IMG/VR virus record: IMGVR_UViG_3300018083_000051 | Coordinates: 1 to 45,419 of that record | Length of the DNA: 45,419 nucleotides | Source of the DNA: a virus | Strand: one strand, 5' to 3' | In this document: positions 15,542 to 21,846 of the stretch, one piece after another | Position numbering within the stretch: position 1 is the stretch's first letter | Layout of the letters: each line of letters starts with the position of its first letter | Notes under the pieces: generated by a model | Told to the model about the DNA's origin: nothing | The model's database searches: none | The model's input: only the letters and a program-made list of their open reading frames with translations | Translations under genes and position numbers: made by a program

Positions 15542-16200
15542 CTACCCTCGAGCCGAACGCGCTTGTGCGGCGGGACGGAGTCGTCCGTCATCCCGAGAAC
15601 TTCTGCCTCGTACGAACCGAAGGAACGCACGACTTCGAAGTCCATGTGGAGTCCGGAGTTTCGGATGTGGACGACGTTCTCGTCGCTCGAGCCATCACCG
15701 AAATGGGTCTTGAACGCCGTGCCCACGACGATCTCTGAGTTGTCGATCGGCTCGTCTCGCTCACCGCAGACTTGATCACTCTTCTCGTAGTACGTCAGAG
15801 TCGCCTGCTGGTGGTCCAGCTCGTTGGTCATGAACTCATCCTGATCAATGATGACCGGACCCATGTCGGACACGTTCTGGACAATCACGCCCGGTTCTCC
15901 AGCGACGACTACCGTCTCAGGCGAGACGTACTTTTCCTCCGAGACCAGTTTGTTGTACTGGGTCCTCTGCTTTTTGACCCGGGGGTCTTCCAGATCGGGA
16001 ATGAGCTCCTTGACCGCTGCTTCCGGAGTGGCATACGGCTTCTTCACGTTCGTGTAGAACTCCCGCATGTCCTTGGTTTCTTCGGTCAGACGCTCCTCGA
16101 ACCGAGCCGCCAGCTTCTTCTCGGCGATCTTGTATCCGATGGCGAAACCGATACCGGCGCCCAGGATCCCGACGCCGGCCGTCTTCAGCGAGTTGTCCAT
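15538..16200 (-). CDS. Membrane-anchored protein, unknown function
   Basis: 220 residues. A glycine-rich hydrophobic segment at 7-25 (AGVGILGAGIGFAIGYKIA) anchors the N-terminus in the membrane; a charged, coiled region follows (26-90), then a mostly beta domain. The start overlaps the upstream stop as TGATG. It is coupled to a DUF6353-like membrane protein, and this arrangement recurs in actinophages. Role unknown; a membrane-associated early function is inferred from position. Confidence 0.7.
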   Translation of the reverse strand: MDNSLKTAGVGILGAGIGFAIGYKIAEKKLAARFEERLTEETKDMREFYTNVKKPYATPEAAVKELIPDLEDPRVKKQRTQYNKLVSEEKYVSPETVVVAGEPGVIVQNVSDMGPVIIDQDEFMTNELDHQQATLTYYEKSDQVCGERDEPIDNSEIVVGTAFKTHFGDGSSDENVVHIRNSGLHMDFEVVRSFGSYEAEVLGMTDDSVPPHKRVRLEGR

Positions 16201-17120
16201 CAGAGTCCACGACCGATCAGGTGGTTGACGGCACCGTCAACGTTGAAGTCGAGCAGGATGGCACCTTCACGACCGTTGACGAAGTCGCGAGCCTTCTCGT
16301 TGTTGCCATCGTAGATCCCGAAGTCGACATAGCTGTCGCCGTTCCCGTGGACCCAACCGACGACCGAGCCCGCGTAGCTGCGTTCGATACCGAGAGCGTC
16401 GTAGACGTCGTTCAGCAGAAGGTGCCCGCGGGCCAGAAGCATGTCGTTCGCGTACTGCTGCTGAGCCCGGAGGAACGCCAGGTTGTACTCGGGCTCACGC
16501 TGCCAGTTCTTCTGGGTCTCGTCGAAGAACCGCGCGTACTGGGACGGGGCACCGTCGCCGACCAACTTCTTCTTGAGTGTCTTCGTCTTGCCGTCGTCGG
16601 TGACAACCTTCTCTTCGACGATCCGCGTACCGTAGCGCATCTCGTCGTCGACGTCCTTACCGAGTTGGTCGCGGACGCGCTCCCGGTACTGGTTGAACGC
16701 CTGGTCTGTGGCAGCGTAGGCCGCGGCGAGACCGGTGTTCCGCTTGTTCAGCGTGACGTGCGAACCGGTCAGCAGACTCACCGAGATCAGCAGAAGCCCA
16801 GCGGCCGGGGCGTACAGCTTGGTGACGGCGAGAATCGTCTTGACCTTGATGACGGTCAGGTCCTTGGCGTAGGCTTTCTCGTCGTAGTGCTCACCTTCGG
16901 GGAGAAGCTCGGGGTTCCCATGGAGAACTTCGGCCTTGAGCTTCAACTCCTCGAATTCCTCGAGAACTCCGCTGAGCTTGAGCGTGGAGCGGCAGGCCAG
17001 AACGACGCCAGCAGCGCCGGCGACGATACCACCGCCGAACATGATCTGAGGCGAAGCCTTCTGCAGGTGGAGCAGTGGACGGGCGACCTTGTTGGCCACC
17101 GCGGCGGGCAGGATTTTCAT
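16200..17120 (-). CDS. DUF6353-like phage membrane protein, copy 1
   Basis: 306 residues. Two hydrophobic stretches (about 27-45, MFGGGIVAGAAGVVLA, and 98-120, YAPAAGLLLISVSLLTG) form a membrane hairpin; a charged segment between them is probably on one face. The long C-terminal part is soluble and contains WVHGNGDSYVDFGIYD near the end. The same plan and several motifs recur in the protein at 18846-19592, so the two are paralogues. I recognise the type as DUF6353, function unknown. The start has AAAGGAA upstream. Confidence 0.65.
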   Translation of the reverse strand: MKILPAAVANKVARPLLHLQKASPQIMFGGGIVAGAAGVVLACRSTLKLSGVLEEFEELKLKAEVLHGNPELLPEGEHYDEKAYAKDLTVIKVKTILAVTKLYAPAAGLLLISVSLLTGSHVTLNKRNTGLAAAYAATDQAFNQYRERVRDQLGKDVDDEMRYGTRIVEEKVVTDDGKTKTLKKKLVGDGAPSQYARFFDETQKNWQREPEYNLAFLRAQQQYANDMLLARGHLLLNDVYDALGIERSYAGSVVGWVHGNGDSYVDFGIYDGNNEKARDFVNGREGAILLDFNVDGAVNHLIGRGL

Positions 17121-17159
17121 CGAGATTCCTTTGGTTGAAGAAGTGTGGTTTGGATGAAG

Positions 17160-17807
17160 CTAGTCGATCGGTCCGGCCTTGGGAAGTTCGAGAATGTAGC
17201 CGCTGTTTCGATCGCGGAAAATCCGACAACCGTGAAGATTCGTCCATCCCCACTTCTGGTCGGTGTAACTCGACGACCTGCTGATGAGGCTGTTGAGATC
17301 CGCGATGCTGACAGTCTCGTATTCCTTCAGCAGGTCGTACATCCGTTCGAGAGTAGTCTCTGCTTCTACCCGGGTGGCGAAGAGTAAGTCGTCGACGTCA
17401 TGCCCTCGTGCGACATGTACTTGACGTTCGTCGACAGAACCTGCCCGTCCGAGCGGATTGTTACCACGAACGGCGTATCGGTTGTAAGCGGTGGGTCCTC
17501 CTGCGCCTGCATTTCGCGAACCCATTCGGCGATGGCCCGGGCGAGCTTCTCCATAGATCATCCTTTCCACGCCGGAGCTTGCGGCATCGGCGATCATTTC
17601 CCTGGCTTGCGGAAGGAGAACGTCCATCAGGACGTAGTTGACGACGGTCTTGGAGTCTCCGCCGATGAAGACGTTCACGAACCGCTTCAGCAGAGATTTC
17701 TTCCGGGTCGTGACTGCGTTGGTGACGACCGACTCGATCTTCTTTTCGTCTTTGGGTTCGGAAGCCTGAGGGCGAGGCGCTTTGGCATTGCCCGGGAACT
17801 CTGTCAT
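17160..17807 (-). CDS. Conserved phage protein with a long internal overlap ORF
   Basis: 215 residues in two conserved parts: an N-terminal part (basic helix then FVNVFIGGDSKTVVNYVLMD and the segment through ERMIYGEARPGHRR) and a C-terminal part (HDVDDLLFATRVEAE, YTDQKWGWTNLHG). The linker between them (residues ~85-145) is low in recognisable conservation and coincides with an ORF in another frame (17366-17554). The family is widespread in phages of Gram-positive hosts; its function is unknown. It starts 24 bases after the terminator at 17831-17867. Confidence 0.75.
   Translation of the reverse strand: MTEFPGNAKAPRPQASEPKDEKKIESVVTNAVTTRKKSLLKRFVNVFIGGDSKTVVNYVLMDVLLPQAREMIADAASSGVERMIYGEARPGHRRMGSRNAGAGGPTAYNRYAVRGNNPLGRAGSVDERQVHVARGHDVDDLLFATRVEAETTLERMYDLLKEYETVSIADLNSLISRSSSYTDQKWGWTNLHGCRIFRDRNSGYILELPKAGPID
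17366..17554 (-). CDS. Candidate overprinted ORF inside the 17160-17807 gene
   Basis: A 62-residue ORF wholly inside another gene, same strand, different frame. It has a plausible ribosome binding site (GGAAAGGATG upstream of the ATG at 17554) and a protein-like sequence: an amphipathic helix MEKLARAIAEWVREMQAQ, then a strand-rich segment. It covers the least conserved part of the host gene. It may be chance. Confidence 0.3.
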   Translation of the reverse strand: MEKLARAIAEWVREMQAQEDPPLTTDTPFVVTIRSDGQVLSTNVKYMSHEGMTSTTYSSPPG

Positions 17808-17830
17808 GACCCTCTATTCTGAGAAATGAG

Positions 17831-17867
17831 AAAACCTAAAGCCCGTGTTGATGGGCTTGTCGGTTTG
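17831..17867 (-). terminator. Terminator of the nested-stem family
   Basis: A nested stem: AAACC and AAGCCC paired with GGGCTT and GGTTT around an 8-base loop. It lies a few bases after the stop of the small membrane gene at 17872 and is closely similar to the copies at 20814 and 21217. On the minus strand the outer stem ends in GGTTTTC. Confidence 0.75.
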
Positions 17868-17871
17868 ATTG

Positions 17872-18120
17872 TCATTCGGCGGACTTGCGGTCTTTGATCT
17901 TGTACCAGAATTCCACCGCTTCGTCGATCATGTCGTCGGTGTACTCTCCAGCAATCTTGCCAACAGCACCGCCGATAGCAATGCTGGCGACCGGGACGGC
18001 CATCTTGTCGATGGTCTTCACGGCTTCAACGTTGTTTTCGATGATCTGTTTGACGATTGTGGAGGCACCAATTCCAATCACGAGTTTGACGGTGTTCTTC
18101 AGGACTGCAATCTTGTTCAT
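17872..18120 (-). CDS. Small membrane protein in a promoter-terminator cassette
   Basis: 82 residues from the ATG at 18118-18120 (MNKIAVLKN), set by GAAGGAGAA upstream; the longer frame would start inside the promoter. A hydrophobic segment (KMAVPVASIAIGGAVGKIAG) is flanked by helices, ending in a charged tail with DDMIDEAVEFWYK. The gene is a self-contained cassette: the 30-bp element at 18141-18170, a short leader, the ORF and a terminator at 17831-17867. This type is common in actinophages, where it is called a membrane protein. Function unknown; strong independent expression is implied. Confidence 0.75.
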   Translation of the reverse strand: MNKIAVLKNTVKLVIGIGASTIVKQIIENNVEAVKTIDKMAVPVASIAIGGAVGKIAGEYTDDMIDEAVEFWYKIKDRKSAE

Positions 18121-18140
18121 GCATTTCTCCTTCAATGGGG

Positions 18141-18170
18141 TCTCATTATAGGCCATGTATTTTTTGCGAG
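18141..18170 (-). promoter_or_regulatory. Phage promoter element, copy B
   Basis: A minus-strand copy of the shared element (TCGCAAAAAATACATGG, then TATAATGAGA), 21 bases upstream of the ATG at 18120. The leader is therefore very short and holds only the ribosome binding site. It matches copies D and F almost base for base. Confidence 0.7.
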
Positions 18171-18300
18171 TGAAGGGCGCATTTCCTTTGGCGTAACGCA
18201 GCTGTCGTTTAAGGTTGGCGTCTGGAATAAGGTGGAGACCCCGGCCGAGCCGCAAGTACGGCCTGGACACCTTCGCGGACCCCCTCCACTCACGGGGTTG
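18171..18300. other. Non-coding structured spacer
   Basis: 130 bases without a gene between the stop at 18301 and promoter copy B. It can fold into a domain closed by GTGGAG/CTCCAC, with an inner GGCCG...CGGCC stem, and has GACCCC/GGGGTC repeats. I see no tRNA T-loop. It could be a terminator for the tail-chaperone-like gene or a small structured RNA. Confidence 0.4.
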
Positions 18301-18837
18301 CTACAGACCGTTCTCTTCGCGCCACCTCCAAGCCTCGTTCATCTGGGGCTGCGTCATGTCACGCATCTCTTGCGAGGTCGGCAGACGGTGCTCTTTCTGG
18401 TACGCCGGACGACCATCCTCGACTCCCGGGTCCTTGAACGGGTCGACAGCCTGCTGGTCGACGAGTTCCTTGATCTGGTTCTGCTGGCTCTCCGGGACCA
18501 GCTTGCTGAAGAACTCGACCGCGTTCTTACCCACGAAGAGCTCGAACAGAAGCGCATCGAATGCCGGCGAGTCGAGCAGCTCGCTCTGAGCCTCCGGGGT
18601 CTTGATGAACCGCTCGCCGTCCTCGGACCGGATCCCGCAGGCCAAACTCACCAGATTGCGGAGCTCGTGCAGGATGGCCAGGTTGTCGTTCGCCTTCATG
18701 ATGCGTTCGACACGAGCCTTCATGTCGTCGGCACCGGCTGACAGCAGAGCGAGTTCGGCGTTGGACAGGTGGAAGTAGAAGTCCTTCTCCCGGTCCTCTC
18801 CGTCAAAACCCTTGAATTTGATGGTCTTCTTGAACAC
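18301..18837 (-). CDS. Tail assembly chaperone-like protein outside the tail module
   Basis: 178 residues. The opening (MFKKTIKFKGFDGEDREKDFY... then FHLSNAELALLS) and the later KTPEAQSELLDSPAFDALLFELF match a family widespread in phages of Gram-positive hosts and often annotated as a tail assembly chaperone. The C-terminal third is charged, proline-rich and ends in a helix with NEAWRWREENG. A separate chaperone candidate lies in the tail operon (33094-33624). Here it sits among membrane protein genes, which is unexpected. The annotation is by family resemblance only. Confidence 0.5.
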   Translation of the reverse strand: MFKKTIKFKGFDGEDREKDFYFHLSNAELALLSAGADDMKARVERIMKANDNLAILHELRNLVSLACGIRSEDGERFIKTPEAQSELLDSPAFDALLFELFVGKNAVEFFSKLVPESQQNQIKELVDQQAVDPFKDPGVEDGRPAYQKEHRLPTSQEMRDMTQPQMNEAWRWREENGL

Positions 18838-18845
18838 AATACTCC

Positions 18846-19592
18846 TTACTGACAGCGGTCGAAGCCCTTGATGGGGTCGTTGTTGTAGCCGATCATGATG
18901 GCCGGCTGGTCCTTGTAGATGGTCGTCGAGTAGTGAACGTCGAGAAGTTCATCGCTGTTCCAGCCGATGGCGTCCGAAATGCTCGTGGCGGTCAGTCCGA
19001 TCAACTCGTAGAAGTCAGACAACGATGCACAGAAGTAGTTGTTGACCTTGTGATTGATCTCGTTGACGGCCTTCATGACGGCTTCCATCGTGTTGTGGAA
19101 GTAGCGTCCCGACAGTTCGTCGTAGAACAGAACGTTCGAACCTGCGATGATCAACATGTTTCCTGTCGGCGGGTTCTTCTCCATGCGATCGGTCGCCAGT
19201 TCCGCCCGCATCTTCTCTTCCTTCTGGAGTCCGAGCGTCTCCAGAACCTTCTTCTTGTAGTCCTCGCCGAGCTGCTCGGACAGTTTGAAAGCCGCTGCGA
19301 AAGCCGCTGCCCGACGTGCTCCGATCTGGTTGGCTCCTATGATTGCGGCGACGGTCACAATTCCGACAGATCCCGCCGGAATGTAAAACTTCCAAGTCTG
19401 CTTGACGTTCTCTTTCAGATCATTCATCTGATTTGGATCCGTCTCCACCAACCACGCGGATGCTTTGAAGCCACCCTTGGCGGCCAAGATGGCTGTCGTC
19501 ACCGTGCCGGCAACCCCGAGGCCCGTCAGAATCCCAGGGGAATTGTCGATGACGAATTTCTCAGCTACTTTCAGAATCGTCTTTACGGTCAT
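18846..19592 (-). CDS. DUF6353-like phage membrane protein, copy 2
   Basis: 248 residues. Hydrophobic segments at about 17-35 (SPGILTGLGVAGTVTTAILAA) and 70-88 (YIPAGSVGIVTVAAIIGAN) form a membrane hairpin; a helical linker (95-130) and a soluble C-terminal domain follow. The layout and the tail motif (AIMIGYNNDPIKGFD) parallel the 16200-17120 protein, so these are diverged duplicates. It starts with AGAAGGAACG upstream and overlaps the 3' end of the 57-residue gene by 32 bases. Confidence 0.65.
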   Translation of the reverse strand: MTVKTILKVAEKFVIDNSPGILTGLGVAGTVTTAILAAKGGFKASAWLVETDPNQMNDLKENVKQTWKFYIPAGSVGIVTVAAIIGANQIGARRAAAFAAAFKLSEQLGEDYKKKVLETLGLQKEEKMRAELATDRMEKNPPTGNMLIIAGSNVLFYDELSGRYFHNTMEAVMKAVNEINHKVNNYFCASLSDFYELIGLTATSISDAIGWNSDELLDVHYSTTIYKDQPAIMIGYNNDPIKGFDRCQ

Positions 19593-19734
19593 TCGTTCCT
19601 TCTTTCCGCATTTTTTCGATCTCGAGGTCGTATTGCTTGGTCTTGATCGATGCGTTCGCTAACGCCTTTACGGTGGCGACAAGCGTTGCGCCGATAACTA
19701 TCGCCAAATAAATGGCAAATGAAAAGCCGCTCAT
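19561..19734 (-). CDS. Small single-pass membrane protein
   Basis: 57 residues: one transmembrane helix (FSFAIYLAIVIGATLVATV), then a charged cytoplasmic-type helix (KQYDLEIEKMRKEG). The ATG at 19732-19734 overlaps the upstream stop as ATGA and the 3' end overlaps the next gene by 32 bases. Tight coupling to both neighbours supports it as real. Function unknown. Confidence 0.7.
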   Translation of the reverse strand: MSGFSFAIYLAIVIGATLVATVKALANASIKTKQYDLEIEKMRKEGTNDRKDDSESS

Positions 19735-20186
19735 CGCGTCATCGCGATGTTCTTGGAGAAGCCCAGGGCCGAGAACTTGAAGACCAGTTCGTTCTGATTG
19801 ATCGTGAATTCCTTGGTCGGATCCTGCGACAGGACGATTTCGTCGGGCTGCTCCGTCTTGGACGAGACGACCTTACTCCCTGCGGCTTCGGCGGTTTTGA
19901 ACGTACCGTGCCAGTAGAGTGCACTCGTGTCGCCACCCAGCGACAGCTGGATCTCGATGTTTTCGCCGGTGACCGTGGCGACGAAAGTGTTCTCGCCGTC
20001 CTTCGCGAACCACTGGCCCTCGAGCTGTACGAGCGGAAGAACGATGCCGGCTGCGGGGGCCGGGTTGCTCTGGGCCGTCGTGTTCTCCTGGTGAGGAGCG
20101 AAGAGGCCGACGAGCAGGATGGCCAGACCGACGAGCAGGACGATACCGATGAGAGAGGCGTTGTGAACTCGGGTACGAGTGGACAT
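19731..20186 (-). CDS. Membrane-anchored surface-domain protein
   Basis: 151 residues. A transmembrane anchor (ASLIGIVLLVGLAILLVGLF) follows a short basic N-terminus; residues 50-151 form an exported beta domain with LEGQWFAKDGENTFVATV, then ALYWHGTFKTAE and a C-terminal FKFSALGFSK. No lipobox cysteine is present. Many actinophages encode similar proteins, function unknown. The gene is reached from promoter copy C through a 146-base leader and is coupled to the following small membrane gene. Confidence 0.7.
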   Translation of the reverse strand: MSTRTRVHNASLIGIVLLVGLAILLVGLFAPHQENTTAQSNPAPAAGIVLPLVQLEGQWFAKDGENTFVATVTGENIEIQLSLGGDTSALYWHGTFKTAEAAGSKVVSSKTEQPDEIVLSQDPTKEFTINQNELVFKFSALGFSKNIAMTR

Positions 20187-20332
20187 TGTTCTTTCCTTTC
20201 AGATTTTGGACAAATTAAAGAAGAGGTGATAGTCCAGCGAAAACTATCCGTTAAGCAGCTGACTTATGCTGCCACTCCGGGTGGGGGTTTCACCCACGCA
20301 TTCGTGTCTCGGAATCCTTTCGGATCTCTTCT
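20187..20332. other. Long leader between promoter copy C and the surface-domain gene
   Basis: About 146 bases of leader. It contains two inverted repeats on the minus strand: GTGGG...CCCAC with a 7-base loop, and GATAGT...ACTATC with an 8-base loop. A 24-codon ORF begins inside the promoter core and is probably not translated. The gene ribosome binding site GAAAGGAAAG is at its end. It may hold translational or attenuation control. Confidence 0.45.
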
Positions 20333-20362
20333 CTTCATTATAGTGCGTGTAAATCTTGCGAA
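20333..20362 (-). promoter_or_regulatory. Phage promoter element, copy C
   Basis: Minus-strand reading TTCGCAAGATTTACACG, then TATAATGAAG. It abuts the stop codon of the 44-residue gene upstream (20363). This copy diverges most (ACACG instead of ACATG) and has the longest leader. Confidence 0.6.
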
Positions 20363-20497
20363 TTAACCGAAAATGGCAAACAAGAAACAAGCGATCATGA
20401 TCCCGATGAACGGCGACAAAAACAGGAATACGATCGCTGTTTGATTTTTGAAATCGTCGACGTTGTTCTTCCGAGGATCTTCGCATCCCTTGCACAT
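20363..20497 (-). CDS. 44-residue single-pass membrane protein
   Basis: 44 residues: an N-terminal CKGCEDPRKNN segment with a CxxC pair, then one hydrophobic helix (TAIVFLFLSPFIGIMIACFL). GAAGGGATC precedes the ATG at 20495-20497. One of several tiny membrane proteins in this block. The stop abuts promoter copy C. Function unknown. Confidence 0.65.
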   Translation of the reverse strand: MCKGCEDPRKNNVDDFKNQTAIVFLFLSPFIGIMIACFLFAIFG

Positions 20498-20507
20498 GTC
20501 GATCCCT

Positions 20508-20618
20508 TCAGAGAATTGACAGAACGATCCCGATAACGCACGCGGCCATCAATATCAACAGCAGCGGTAGACCGATGAAGAGGAGCACGATTTCGGCGGC
20601 AGTAAATTTTCTACGCAT
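20508..20618 (-). CDS. 36-residue single-pass membrane protein
   Basis: 36 residues: a basic start (MRRKFTAAE), then a continuous hydrophobic helix (IVLLFIGLPLLLILMAACV). Its start lies within the end of the upstream zinc-like gene (20611-20802), implying coupling. The neighbouring 44-residue gene starts 11 bases later. Function unknown. Confidence 0.65.
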   Translation of the reverse strand: MRRKFTAAEIVLLFIGLPLLLILMAACVIGIVLSIL

Positions 20619-20802
20619 ATCGTGCTCTTTCTTCTTCGGTCATTTCTTCCCAGACCTCACAGAAAAACTCCGGAGTAATGGGACCAAGAGCTACGTGATA
20701 ATGCTGCGACACGTAGCTGTCGTACGGGCAATTTTGCACTTGAGAGTGGCTAGTTCCACAGTCTTCGCACAGCTCGACAATATATACTTGCGGATCCATC
20801 AT
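20611..20802 (-). CDS. Small soluble protein with a Cys/His cluster
   Basis: 63 residues. An N-terminal cluster (ELCEDCGTSH, then NCPYD) and QHYH could bind zinc; the rest is an acidic helix (EVWEEMTEEERARY). It has a strong start signal (GGAGG) directly after the terminator at 20814-20848 and overlaps the 36-residue gene. Function unknown. Confidence 0.65.
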   Translation of the reverse strand: MMDPQVYIVELCEDCGTSHSQVQNCPYDSYVSQHYHVALGPITPEFFCEVWEEMTEEERARYA

Positions 20803-20813
20803 TAGACCTCCAG

Positions 20814-20848
20814 AAAACCTAAAGCCCTTGCGGGGCTTGTCGGTTTGA
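20814..20848 (-). terminator. Terminator of the nested-stem family
   Basis: Same nested stem as at 17831 and 21217: AAACC and AAGCCC pairing with GGGCTT and GGTTT around a short loop. It follows the stop of the 20854-21078 membrane gene. Confidence 0.75.
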
Positions 20849-20853
20849 GTTGT

Positions 20854-21078
20854 TTACTTCAGTTTGGCTTGTGCGGCAACAACAGCGATTTCGCAAATGG
20901 TCTTCAGTACACGGTTCGCGGCAATGGCGGCGCCGACGACGGTGATGGTCTTGATCGTGTAGTCCGTGGCGATCTTGGCGATCTGCTCGGGGTCAACGAC
21001 CAAGACCTCAGGCGTGTCGGTGTCGTTCTCGGCGTCCTTGACGATTTTCATCTGGATGGAGCGGTTCTTGAGGAACAT
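20854..21078 (-). CDS. Small membrane protein in a promoter-terminator cassette
   Basis: 74 residues: a polar N-terminal ~35 residues, then a hydrophobic C-terminal half (TITVVGAAIAANRVLKTIC, EIAVVAAQAKLK). AAGGAGAAG precedes the ATG. It is fully packaged: promoter copy D at 21097-21126, an 18-base leader, the ORF and the terminator at 20814-20848. The plan matches the 17872 and 21254 cassettes although the proteins differ. Function unknown. Confidence 0.75.
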   Translation of the reverse strand: MFLKNRSIQMKIVKDAENDTDTPEVLVVDPEQIAKIATDYTIKTITVVGAAIAANRVLKTICEIAVVAAQAKLK

Positions 21079-21096
21079 GGCTTCTCCTTAATGGGG

Positions 21097-21126
21097 TCTC
21101 ACTATAGGCCATGTATTTTTTGCGAC
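21097..21126 (-). promoter_or_regulatory. Phage promoter element, copy D
   Basis: Minus-strand reading GTCGCAAAAAATACATGG, then CCTATAGTGAGA. It overlaps the stop codon of the 26-residue membrane gene by one base and lies 18 bases upstream of the ATG at 21078. Confidence 0.7.
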
Positions 21127-21206
21127 TAGCGTCTGCTGAACAGATACGCGCCGAGAAAGAAACCGAGTATTAGTGCAACGACGGCAAACAAAATAACTTC
21201 GAACAT
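21126..21206 (-). CDS. 26-residue membrane peptide
   Basis: 26 residues, nearly one transmembrane helix (MFEVILFAVVALILGFFLG, then AYLFSRR), with a positively charged end. GGAGGCGAG stands directly before the ATG at 21204-21206, and the terminator at 21217 lies just upstream of that site. Its size and context fit a small phage membrane peptide; function unknown. Confidence 0.6.
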   Translation of the reverse strand: MFEVILFAVVALILGFFLGAYLFSRR

Positions 21207-21216
21207 CTCGCCTCCG

Positions 21217-21249
21217 AAAACCTAAAGCCCTTGCGGGCTTGTTGGTTTG
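21217..21249 (-). terminator. Terminator of the nested-stem family
   Basis: The tightest of the three copies: AAACC-TA-AAGCCC, a TTGC loop, GGGCTT, then TTGGTTT. It follows the stop of the 21254-21409 gene by a few bases and precedes the 26-residue gene. Confidence 0.75.
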
Positions 21250-21253
21250 AGTG

Positions 21254-21409
21254 TCAGTTCTTCTGTTCGGCTTCTTCGGCGGCCTTCAGGTTCTTCTTCA
21301 GCTTGCGGTCGTACTTCACGTCTCGCACGATCACGACAGTTGCTTCAGCAACGGTGGCGACGGCGACGGCGACGTACAGACCGAAAGCGATCTTTTCCTT
21401 GAGGGTCAT
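21254..21409 (-). CDS. 51-residue membrane protein in a promoter-terminator cassette
   Basis: 51 residues: one hydrophobic helix near the N-terminus (IAFGLYVAVAVATVAEATVV), then a strongly basic and acidic tail (RDVKYDRKLKKNLKAAEEA). GAAAGGAAAC precedes the ATG. It has promoter copy E upstream and a terminator downstream, the same module as the 20854 and 17872 genes. Function unknown. Confidence 0.75.
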   Translation of the reverse strand: MTLKEKIAFGLYVAVAVATVAEATVVIVRDVKYDRKLKKNLKAAEEAEQKN

Positions 21410-21434
21410 TTTGTTTCCTTTCAGAGTTAACGGG

Positions 21435-21464
21435 TCTCACTATAGGGCATGTAAATCTTGCGAG
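21435..21464 (-). promoter_or_regulatory. Phage promoter element, copy E
   Basis: Minus-strand reading CTCGCAAGATTTACATG, then CCCTATAGTGAGA, 25 bases upstream of the ATG at 21409. In the opposite direction the core resembles part of the T7 promoter (CTCACTATAGGG), but no gene lies in that direction. Confidence 0.7.
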
Positions 21465-21484
21465 CAAAAAATTAAATCCCCGAA

Positions 21485-21526
21485 AACCATACGACATGTA
21501 CGGGGAGGTGTACATGTCGTATGGTT
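21485..21526 (-). terminator. Strong hairpin terminator with a 17-bp perfect stem
   Basis: AACCATACGACATGTAC at 21485-21501 pairs perfectly with 21510-21526 around an 8-base loop. On the minus strand TTTT follows directly, and a second T-run lies a little further downstream. It follows the stop of the 21549-21827 gene by some 20 bases and precedes promoter copy E. Confidence 0.75.
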
Positions 21527-21548
21527 CGAGGTCTCTTGGTGCGGATGA

Positions 21549-21827
21549 TCAGGCGATCTTCTTCAGGAGTCCGAATGCTTTCGAGGCGATGATGTGCGTT
21601 CGCTCGTGCGTGAGGATGATGACGATGCCGGCGAGGTTCGCACCGATCGTCGCCCAGGTTTCCTTGCTGATTCGGTCCGTGGTTCGGAGTTCTTTCAGCT
21701 TGGTGGCCTGGGCGATGATCGACTTGTAGTCTTCGGTATAGCCGTTTTCCTCACGTGCGAGCTCAAGCAGATGCAAGAGCTGTTCGTCGTAGGCGGACTC
21801 GATCGGGTCTTCACGCTTCTTGAACAT
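21549..21827 (-). CDS. Small conserved phage protein with a C-terminal hydrophobic helix
   Basis: 92 residues: acidic coiled N-terminal part (KREDPIESAYDEQLLHLLEL), then a helix and a hydrophobic segment (TIGANLAGIVIILTHERTHI) ending in a basic SKAFGLLKK. The HERTHIIASKA motif recurs widely in actinophage proteins near the lysis genes. It is a full cassette: promoter copy F, a short leader, the ORF and a 17-bp hairpin terminator. Function unknown; a membrane-bound partner is plausible. Confidence 0.75.
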   Translation of the reverse strand: MFKKREDPIESAYDEQLLHLLELAREENGYTEDYKSIIAQATKLKELRTTDRISKETWATIGANLAGIVIILTHERTHIIASKAFGLLKKIA

Positions 21828-21846
21828 GGCGTATCCTTTCGAGGGG

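Noticed and set aside
18215-18300. Possible tRNA in the structured spacer
   Set aside because: Acceptor-like pairing exists, but no GTTCRA T-loop, no standard anticodon arm and no correct length.
21435-21464. T7-like promoter on the plus strand (CTCACTATAGGG)
   Set aside because: The match is striking, but no plus-strand gene follows and the element is conserved over 30 bp in the minus direction with ATGs downstream. No T7-type polymerase gene is present.
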